NCBI GenBank assembly: GCA_037043455.1
Contig: JAWPHD010001349.1
Coordinates: 62,001-126,000 of the forward strand
Length of the DNA stretch: 64,000 bases
DNA from: Cyrtodaria siliqua
Lineage: Eukaryota; Mollusca; Bivalvia; Adapedonta; Hiatellidae
Reading direction: 5' to 3'
The notes under the pieces were generated by a model that did no database searches, had not been told where the DNA came from, and saw only the letters and a list, made by a program, of their open reading frames with translations. This document shows positions 55,340 through 64,000 of this stretch, piece by piece (positions within the stretch are counted from its first letter, which is position 1; the number at the start of each line of letters is the position of its first letter). Made by a program: the position numbers and the translations under genes.

Positions 55340-58090
55340 CTTAACACATTAAATTTGAACAAAAATCGCTAAAAACTGGAATAATTTTTTAAATTTTTAA
55401 ATATTATTATCATTGCAAATTAGGGAACTGAAGCTTCTGAAAGTTGCCTGTTATATTCATTGCCTGTTATATTCATATAAATAAACATGATATTTAAAAT
55501 GAACAAAATGTATACAGCTTGCCATTTTTGGGGGAAATCAGCAAAAAAAGCGTACAAATTGCTGATTTTTGGAATAATTATTTAAAAAAATATTGACAGT
55601 TCAAGTTAAACAAAATAGAAGGTTTTAAAGTGTTTTCATTTATCTAAAGATGTTCTGAGATATAGGTTAAATTCTAAAGGATCAGAGATTTGGAAAAACT
55701 GGGATATTTTGGGCCTAAAGTTGCAAATTTGAACCAAAATCACTAAAAATGGGATTACTTCTAAAAATATAATTCACATTACAATATAAGGAGAAAGTTA
55801 TCTGTTATATACAAGTTTATGAAAACAAATATTTGGAATGAATAAAATATATCAATCTTGAAATTTTGGGGAGAAATCAACACAAAATGAATTAAAGTCG
55901 CTGATTTTTAGCTCTACTGGCCCACGGCCAGCAGAGCTTATGGGATGGCGAGTTGTCCGTCTTCCGTCCGTCCGTCCGTCATCCGTCGTTAACTTTTGTC
56001 TCGATAAGACGATAGGGCCTTCATTTTTCATCCGATCTTTAACAAACTTTAACAGGTTGTTAATATCAATGAAAGCTCGGACAAGTTCGAAAACCAGCCA
56101 GATCGAACCAGTATCAGCGGAGTTATGGCCCTTGACTTAGTTAAAAATGCTATATGTTGCCTCGTTAAGGCGATAGGGCCCTCATTTTTCATCAGATCAT
56201 TACCAAACGTTACCAGATTGTTAATATCAATGAAAGCTTGAACAAGTTTAAAAACCAGCCAGATCGGACCAATAACAGCGGAGTTATGGCCCTTTGTTTA
56301 GTTAAAAATGCTATATTTTGCCTCGTTAAGACGATAGGGCCTTCATTTTTCATCCGATCTTTACCAAACTTTAACATCTTGTTACTATCAATAAAAGCTC
56401 GGATAAGTTAAAAAACCAGCCAGATCAGACTAGTAACAGCGGAGTTATGGCCCTTGATTTAGTTAAAAAGGCTATATTTTGCCTCGTTAAGACGATAGGG
56501 TCTTCATTTTTCATCCGATCTTTACCAAACATTACCAGAATGTTAATATTAATGAAAGCTTGGACAAGTTCGAAAACCATCCAGATCGGACCCGCAACAG
56601 TGGAGTTATGGCCCTTGATTTAGTTGAAAAAAGGTATATTGCTATAGGGTCTTGATTTTTCGTCCGATCTTTACCAAACGTTACCAGATTGTTAATATAA
56701 ATGAAAGCTCGGACAAGTTTGAAAACCAACCAGATCGGACGAGTAACAGTGGAGTTATGGCCCTTGATTTAGTTAAATATGCTATATTTTGCCTTTAAAG
56801 GTTTTAATACACAAACTTTGTCTGGACTAGTTCTCCTGAACCCCTGGCCGGATTTTAACGAAACTTGATAAGGATGATCAGTATCAGGTCTAGTTGTGCA
56901 AATCATTGCCATGTTTCGGTTGAATGATTTTTGGCAGAGTTATGGCCCTTTAAAGGTTTTAATACACAAACTTTGTCTGGACTAGTTCTCCTGAACGCCT
57001 CCCCACATTTCAACGAAACTTTACAGGGATGATCAGCAGCAAGCATAGTTGTGCATATCATCGTGGCATTCTGGGTAACATATCTTTGCTTGACAAGGAT
57101 GATCAGTATCAAGCCTAGTTGTGCATATCGTCGCCATATTCGTGTTGAATTATTTTTGGCAGATTTATGGCCCTTTAAAGGTTTTAATAGCCAAACGTTG
57201 TCCAGATTAGTCTCTTCTGAATTCCTTGCTGGATTTCAACGAATCTTGATGGGGATGATCAGTACCAAGCCTAGTTGTACCTGTCATTGCCTTGTTGTGG
57301 TTGAATGAATTTTGGCAGAGTTATGACCCCTTAAAGGTTTTAATACACAAACTTTGTACAGACTAGTTCTCCTGAACCTCTGGCTGGATTTCAACGAAAC
57401 TTGTTAGGGACAATCAGTACCAAGCCTAGTTGCGTATATCATCACCATGTTCTGGTTGAACGACATTTGAAAGAGTTATGGCCCCTTATACATAAACTTT
57501 ATCAAGAGCCAGTAGAGCGTCCACAGGCCCTCTTGGGCTTCTTGTTGGAATAGTTATGAAATTTTAAATTATGATTAAAATATTATAAAACAAAAGTCGT
57601 TATAGTATTTCTTTAAATGTAAAGGTGTCATGACCTACAGAAGAGACAGTCCTAAAGCATCTGAGATTTGAAAATGTCATTTCTTTTGGCCCAGAATATC
57701 GGAATTTAAACCGACACCGCCGAAAACTGGACTATTTAAAATACAATTTTATTGCAATATAAGGGAGTTGAATGTTCTTAAAATAAACATTCTATTATAT
57801 TAATGTGCATGGGAAAAATGTTTGGAATAAACGAGTTGATACATCTTGACATTTATGGAGAAAATCTACAAAAATAAAGCATAAAATAAAATATTTTTGG
57901 ATATTTGTTTATTACAAAACAAAGTATTTTTCAAAAAAAAAAAATGTATTAAGGTACTGACAAAATGTTCCTAAGTAACTTGAAAGCTGCATATAAAATT
58001 TACGAAATGAAAGGGAGCTGAAGGTCTTAACCCTTTTCTTATTATGTAGATAAAGAGGCACCTATTACATTTTGACTTAAATATACCAGT
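55340..58090 (+). repeat. 350-370-bp satellite units, split by an insertion
   Basis: Homologous positions 'tttgaac(a/c)aaaatc(g/a)ctaaaaa' lie at 55357 and 55731, and a diverged third at about 57709. They hold 'attgcaatataagg'-type and 'tttggaat(g/a)aa' blocks. Removing the 1.63-kb insertion at 55921-57544 restores a period of about 350 bp. Confidence 0.65.
55921..57544 (-). mobile_element. 1.6-kb tandem-repeat element, relative of 48116-50463
   Basis: On the minus strand it starts AACAAGAAGCCCAAGAGGGC and ends GGCCAGTAGAGCT with the same terminal hairpin as the 48-kb copy. The interior differs: about four ~150-bp units with 'acaaactttgtctggactag' (56800-57490) and about five with 'cgatagggccttcatttttc' (56000-56790). 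Inserted between 'gattttt' and 'ggaata' of a satellite unit, without a target duplication. Confidence 0.8.
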
Positions 58091-58269
58091 TTTGAATTAT
58101 ATCTTTCCTCTTGTTTCGATTTCGCAGGGAAAGATATGATCGACAGACAGGTATCTAGAAGATACTTGACTCAAATGAGTCAATCTTACTAATTAGAATC
58201 ATCGAAGAATGGTATTTTTGTTTGATTAATTAACATTTAATCTTATTATTTACCTTATCATATGAGTGA

Positions 58270-58470
58270 GGTATTTTAGATATAAGTACCCATATTCACA
58301 CTGTCCACTTGATCGAGAAACGAACAAATGTTTAATGCTTATGTATTTAATGATTTGCTCAAAGGTCTTCTTAGACTTATTGCAATATTGGTATATGCAC
58401 ATTTGTATGGAGGATGGCCTCGAACCTCCATAGACTTATGACGAGGCAAATAAAGTTTCTTCTTCTTCTA
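58270..58470 (+). repeat. probable LINE 3' end
   Basis: A short hairpin (TGGAGG...CCTCCA), AAATAAAG and a (TTC)n tail at 58458-58470, the same tail style as the LINE end at 44600. May be the 3' end of the RT fragment at 54.7 kb, separated from it by later insertions. Confidence 0.45.
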
Positions 58471-59121
58471 TGTTCGTGTATATGGGAGAAAAAAATGGGC
58501 GAACACACACAAAAAAAAAATAGCCTAAAAAAAAGAATTGCATGAATATCATGTAACTATTTGTAATCAATACTTTTTTAAACGATTTTGATAATTAAAC
58601 TCAAACTCACAAATTGCATACGTTATTCCATTGCAGTATTTCTTTTATTAAACTATTTCAGTTTCGGGTTGAGAAAAGTAAGTAAACGTAGATTTAAAGA
58701 AAACTCACCCTTGAAAATAATATACGTGTCAAAGCTACAGAAAGAGACAATCATGATATTAACATATTTAACAGAATACTTCGTTTTCATATGCCGAATG
58801 GTGACACTGGTATGCATGCTACAACTAACTCCCCTGCATTCACACCATGTTACAATACAGGGAAGTCTATGCTTTCTGCAAGTACAGTGTAAAGTAAGTT
58901 TCGCAAGATAATTTGATAACATTCCGAAATGTGGGTCATCTGTTGTAACGGGCCTTATAACAAAGTTCAAGGTGTACCATCCCTATTCTAAAGCTATGTA
59001 AGACTTTCCGATTTTCTGTTTGCACGTGGTGGTATGCACGCAAATGTTGCACTGCTGCTGCTGCATATGTATGGGGAATACTGCTCATCAAGAGCTGACC
59101 AGTTGAATCCACAACGCTACA

Positions 59122-59228
59122 GGATGGACATACAACAAGCCGTTGTAATGAGACACTGGATTATTATTAACTGATATCCAGTTGATTATTATTGCAGGGT
59201 CTCATTACAACAACTTGTTGTATGCCCA
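59122..59228. repeat. inverted repeat at the 5' edge of the last LINE
   Basis: 'atggacatacaacaagccgt' with 'tgtaatgagacactg' is the near complement of the downstream segment ending 'ttgttgtatgcccat'. May reflect 5' inversion during integration. Confidence 0.65.
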
Positions 59229-60727
59229 TTCTACTGAGTGGTGGATTGGATTGGAAAATCTCACCATCAGATTTTACTATAGACTGTGTGTCCATTTAGA
59301 CAACTTGCTGTTTAAAATAATATTTAACTACCGTCTTTCAAAACATGTCTCTGATATTCATGAACAGGAGATGGGTGTTCCACAGGGCAGCATACTCTCT
59401 GTCACACTTTTTAATATAAAGATTAACAGTATAGTAAAATGCATCAATCCAGGTGTGGATTGTTCGCTATATGTTGACGACTTTGTTATATGTTATCGTG
59501 CAAAAAACATGAATACTATCGAGAGACAATTACAACAATGTCTCAATAAACTTCAGACCTGGTCTGATGAAAATGGTTTTAAATTTTCTAAATCTAAAAC
59601 TAATTGTATGCACTTTTGTCAACTTCGTAAACATCATGAAGACCCTCATCTAACACTGGATGGGTCACCAATACCAGTAGTGGATGAGGCAAAATTCCTT
59701 GGTCTTATTTTCGACCGTAAATTAACGTTTATACCACACCTTAAATACTTGAAGGCCAAATGCCTTAAAGCTCTTAACTTACTTAAAAGTTGTTGCAAAC
59801 ACTAATTGGGGAGCAGATCGAAAAGTCCTCTTGCGACTTTACAGATCTCTTATCAGATCCAAGCTGGACTACGGCTCCATAGTATATGGATCGACTCGCA
59901 GGTCGTACTTGCAGATGCTCGACCCTATACATAATCAAGGATTACGACTCGCCTTAGGTGCCTTTCGTACATCACCAGCTGAAAGTCTATATGTTGAAGC
60001 CAATGAACCATCACTGTCTCACAGACGAGACAAATTAGCTCTTCAATACGCCATTAAATTAAAGTCTAACCCTTCAAACCCAACGTTCGATAATGTTTTT
60101 AATCCTAGTTGTGAACCTCTTTTTGATCGAAAACCGAAGGCCATTCGACCATTTGGTCTTCGTATTAAACCAAAATTAAGAGACACTGAAATCGACCTAA
60201 ATTTGGTTGCCAAGTACAAAGTACCACAAATTCCACCGTGGACTTTGGAAACTCCAACAATTATTTTTGATCTTTGTAATAATAACAAATCCAGTACAGA
60301 CCCTACTGTCTTTCAAAGCAAATTTAATGAAATTAAATCGAAATACTGTGACTTTCAACATATCTACGCAGATGGTTCTAAAGATGGAGATAAGCTAGCT
60401 GCAGCAGCTGTTGTTCACAAACACAGCATAAAGAGCCGCCTGCCTGACAAGGCCTCTATCTTTTCAGCTGAACTTAAGGCAATTGAACTTGCCTTAAATT
60501 ATATTCAGGAATCTGATGATGACCATTTTGTAATCTTTTCTGATTCCCTTTCATCTCTTCAAGCACTGGGTAATATGAAACATGATAACCCAGTTGTGCT
60601 TCAACTTTTAGAAAAGTACAATTCTCTTATAATTGATAATGTTATTATTTTCTGCTGGCTTCCAAGCCATGTAGGAATACGTGGTAATGATAGAGCTGAT
60701 AGTGCTGCTAAGGCAGCATTAGATTAA
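59182..60727 (+). pseudogene. LINE ORF2: reverse transcriptase and RNase H
   Basis: One extra A in the run at 59784-59787 shifts the frame between the RT thumb (KALNLL) and the segment reading RLYRSLIRSKLDYGSIVYGS. A TAA at 60725-60727 then cuts the C-terminal zinc region off, although the frame continues the same afterwards. The first part of RT (motifs 0-A) is absent because of 5' truncation. In an intact element this protein copies the element RNA at a nicked target. Confidence 0.88.
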
Positions 60728-60814
60728 CATATAACTAATACCAAATTACCTTATACTGATTTTAAAAGTTGTATTAACACATATATTCGTAACTCTTGGC
60801 AAGCCGCTTGGGAT

Positions 60815-61153
60815 TTGTCAGTTAACAATAAACTCCATCCAATTAAACCGTTACTCGGAGAATGGCGTTCTTCTAGTAGACCCATTCGTCGAGAGGAAGT
60901 TGTCCTAGCCCGGTGCAGGATAGGGCATACACGTTATGCGCATTCATATTTATTACAAGGTGAGCAATTACCGGAATGTATACCCTGCTTTGCACCGTTA
61001 ACGGTCAAACACATCTTATTGGAATGTGTAGACTTTGATCCTATGCGTCAAAGGTACTACAATGTTAATACTATGAAAGAGTTATTTGATATTGTAGACT
61101 TTAGTCTTGTTTTAGATTTCCTGAAAGAGATCAGACTATATAAATCATTGTAA
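60815..61153 (+). pseudogene. LINE ORF2 C-terminal zinc-binding segment
   Basis: In the same frame as the RNase H block, beyond a nonsense codon. Shows ARCRIGHTRYAHSYLLQGEQ, ECIPCFAPLTVKHILLEC and DFDPMRQRYY, the Cys/His tail typical of jockey-superfamily ORF2 proteins. Ends at a normal stop. Confidence 0.85.
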
Positions 61154-61399
61154 TGTGTTCTTATATATATTTACTTGTTTATATACCCGTTGCCGGGCAT
61201 TTATTGATTTACATACATAGTTTATATTACACCTTATCATCCCTTATTTTAATTTTATTTTTAATAGTTTTATCTTTATATATTTACATTAATTTTTAAT
61301 TAATACTTCATTTTTCATATCTTTTTTTGCGCACAATATGACCTATTTATGTGTCGACGTGCCGTAAAACACCATTCATTTATTCATTCAAAACATGTC

Positions 61400-62572
61400 T
61401 GTCAGGATGCTCTGTCCTATTGGCGTAGCGGTATCTAGATTATACTTTTCTTTCAGCAGTCCTATACTCAAACTACTTTGTAAACCAGTTGTTTTCATTT
61501 AAGAACGATTTTCCTACTCCCAAGAACTGAAGCAAAGACTGCTGTGCTAGTCTTTCAAACCTCCTTGCAACATTGCCTTTGTATCTACCCTGTGTTAACT
61601 TGCATCACTGTAACATTCGTTAGCTGCTGTATATTTAAGGACTATTTATCTGCCATCTTTATATAAAAACAAACTTCAAAATGGATGGGGCATGGTCAAG
61701 GGAAACTTTCAACCAAATGTATACTTTAGGCATGACTAATGTCAACCATAAATTACAAGACAGTAATTCAATATTATTTACGTGAACATAATATCAGAAA
61801 TAATACGTATATGGCTGAAATTATGCCCTTTATATCCGAAAAGTATGACTGCAGTTTTATTCCTTTTTATTTTTAATGTCAAATAAATTGTTCCATTTAT
61901 CCAGCGAGAGCAGACGAGACATCATTTCTAAATAAAATAAACCATGTTATCACATCATTCAAATTTCAAAGTGCACCATTGTAAAAAAAACAAAGATATT
62001 CTTTCAATGACATGTGCTTTCGAACGAAATAATCTCAATGTTATAGTATGATGACATTGACGGACTTTCTCTGTAAAGTTTTTATAACCGGCAACTGTAT
62101 TTGTGGATTGAGTGACTATTTTGCATAGAAACATTGCCAAAACAAAACCAATTGATCATTAGCATGTCTATATTCGAACAAAAATGGTTCAAACCAAATA
62201 ACAAATCTAATAAACTGTTCATCCGAACGTTTCACCATACCACGTTTCAGTTTACAATGTAAGTGCACGCTTTTCATGTTTATCATTTGTGTATTGAAGG
62301 CACATATGGTATATAAAGAATATTTTACTTTTTTTAACAATGGTGTACTTTTACAATTATGCTATACATATTTTCAGTGTGTAGGTGAATTTAACAAAAG
62401 CATATAATTCAAGGATGGAATCAAGGGCTCATAAACACATAGGTTTTTGCATATATATCTGCTCGGTCTTAGGAAGTGCCTAAAATTCATATTATACAGA
62501 AGGCCGCATTGAAAATATGATGTTTATCTCTTGATATTATGTCATAATGTGTTAACCTTCTTTAAATAAAGC

Positions 62573-62604
<32 letters not shown>

Positions 62605-63350
62605 GCGTCTAAAGACTATTGATCGACGATTTGTGAAGGTATTATACCACTAATTATTTTCCCCATAGACCCCAATGTTAAAGTGACACATATTAATGAT
62701 TTGCTGCAGATTCAACTCAAGTATGGATAATGCAGCAGTGTAGTGTTCATATAGAAAGCTAATTTTCCACTTGAAAAATCACCAGAAAAGGTGGGGTCAC
62801 AAGACCTATAAGAAAGTTCTTGTTTGTTTACTAAACAGGTCAAGGGTACAACTGTTTTCATTGATTGACTGTTTTCATTGCTCACAAAGAGAAGCATAGA
62901 GTCGAAATTTCGAAAATGTTCAAAAGTGATCCAGTAAAACTTATTAATACGCTTCTTGTACATACAACCACAAAATCGAATAGAAATTGGCAGTTTTCCC
63001 CTACTTATATACAATGCCCGTTTTCATAAAAAAGGAGGGATTACTTTTTATTATTGGAACTACATTCGGAGGCTTACATGTAATTAGTGGTGGTAAACCT
63101 GAAGCTTTCGTGGAGTGATTTTTCAATTTTGTGTTTAAATCCATTATTCTTTAATCATAAACTATCGGAATTTGTATTTGCCAATTTTTTAAACTATGAA
63201 CAAAATAATAACGAGGAATAATTAATTACTATGCTTCTTCTGGTCGATTATCGAGGCCGATTTAGTTTTTAAAGGCGGCGGCCACCATTAAAAACAAAAT
63301 ACCCACCATTTTTTGGGTGATGGTTTCAATTTGGTTTTACTTTTGATGTT
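61400..63350. other. AT-rich stretch with an ATT microsatellite
   Basis: No exon recognised. A (TTA)n run of about 9-10 units lies at 62577-62604. Confidence 0.45.
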
Positions 63351-63355
63351 TAGTT

Positions 63356-63445
63356 TTCGTCACAGATATATTAATAATATTTGTTATTAGGTCTGTGGTC
63401 TTCGTCACAGATATATTAATAATATTTGTTATTAGGTCTGTTGTC
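63356..63445 (+). repeat. 45-bp tandem duplication
   Basis: Units 63356-63400 and 63401-63445, starting 'ttcgtcacagatatattaat', differ at one position. Confidence 0.92.
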
Positions 63446-63564
63446 TTCGTGTACATGTTTCGGCAGGTCGTGTTTTGCCCGTAATAAAGAGAACTTCACA
63501 TTCTTACCTATATATATACTATTGAATTATTGGAGTTATAGGTTATTAGATTTGTACTGGAATA

Positions 63565-63655
63565 TATGCACGAGTTCTTCCGCGTAATAATCTTGAGCGA
63601 CTTTAGGAGCGCATTATTTATACGCGGAAGAACGAGTGCATATGCGTCATAATGT
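63565..63655. mobile_element. hairpin element, related to 34860-34930
   Basis: 'atatgcacgagttcttccgc' pairs with 'gcggaagaacgagtgcatat'. The left half resembles 'atatgcacttctcgttcttc' at 34880-34900. Confidence 0.7.
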
Positions 63656-64000
63656 TATAATGCATATACTATTGGACAGGTAATCTGTGTTACTTTAAAG
63701 GCTGAACAAAGTTATTAAACTCGAGAATAAATTGACAGAGAAATTATATTGTAAAACTGTGACACCGTACGAGTAAGTACTTACTCCCTGACCGTACATA
63801 TAGCAAAATGCGTTCTCACTGGATATCGGCACTTGTCAACAACTCAGATCCGAAAAACGATTTTAATTTAAACGAAGATTATCGCAAAATACCCAAGGTA
63901 TTACATTCGACATTGAGTACTGGTATACCCGCCGCTCTGCACGTTTTTAGTAGTGCCCCCTAAGTGATTTTATGATATCATTTCTCTGTCATTATTTGAT

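Larger units (their letters stand above)
59182..61389 (+). mobile_element. LINE with reverse transcriptase and RNase H, 5'-truncated
   Basis: RT C-half (59182-59805) has MGVPQGSILS and SLYVDDFVICY (catalytic YVDD), then ESP-like FLGLIFDRKLTFIPHL. RNase H (59831-60727) has IYADGSKDG, SAELKAIELAL, FSDSLSSLQAL and WLPSHVGIRGNDRADSAAKA, with all catalytic acids present. The tail (60815-61153) has a Cys/His motif CRIGHTRYAHSY...CIPC...KHILLEC. RNase H after RT suggests an I/Nimb-like group (inference). There is only one frameshift (A-run 59784-59787) and one stop (60725-60727), so it is young. The 3' UTR ends in ATTC repeats near 61389. Confidence 0.9.

Overview
The window is AT-rich animal nuclear DNA. 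It has split genes with GT-AG introns, tRNA-derived SINEs, LTR and non-LTR retroelement remains, hairpin-shaped DNA elements and many minisatellites. The protease family, the SINE bodies and the style of the interspersed repeats suggest a mollusc, probably a bivalve. That placement is an inference, not a species identification. There are no bacterial operons, CRISPR arrays or rRNA genes.

Host gene content is sparse. The one well-supported gene is on the minus strand: a secreted chymotrypsin-fold serine protease in seven exons between 37152 (ATG) and 10895 (stop). All splice sites and phases agree, the exons total 840 nt, and the product is 279 residues with an intact His79/Asp130/Ser229 triad. 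Its activation site follows Asn rather than Arg/Lys, and the S1-pocket residue at position 189 is Gly, so trypsin specificity is unlikely. Its introns, up to about 10.5 kb, are full of repeats. A second, much weaker candidate on the plus strand (33.7-34.1 kb and 40.6-41.3 kb) looks like a decayed receptor-type ectodomain.

Layout. 1-1.1 kb: gag-protease part of a Ty3/gypsy-like element cut by the window edge, with a complete-looking -1 frameshift signal (slippery heptamer plus pseudoknot). 2.4-3.4 kb: small palindromic and inverted repeats and a poly-G tract. 3.99-8.82 kb: a full-length but dead Ty3/gypsy element on the minus strand with two 183-bp LTRs. 9.5-26.6 kb: most protease exons, with foldback elements, minisatellites, a SINE and a gypsy pol relic between them. 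26.6-37.2 kb: the first intron, with tandem repeats and SINEs. 38-45 kb: inverted-repeat elements, a LINE 3' end and a 48-bp minisatellite. 45.5-51.95 kb: a very large inverted repeat whose right arm is split by a 2.3-kb tandem-repeat element. 54.4-58.5 kb: a LINE relic and a 350-370-bp satellite, the latter split by a relative of that element. 59.1-61.4 kb: a fairly young LINE with reverse transcriptase and RNase H. 61.4-64 kb: simple repeats and one hairpin element.

Nested insertions give a relative order of events. Three insertions can be resolved to near base level because a paralogous empty site lies in the same window.
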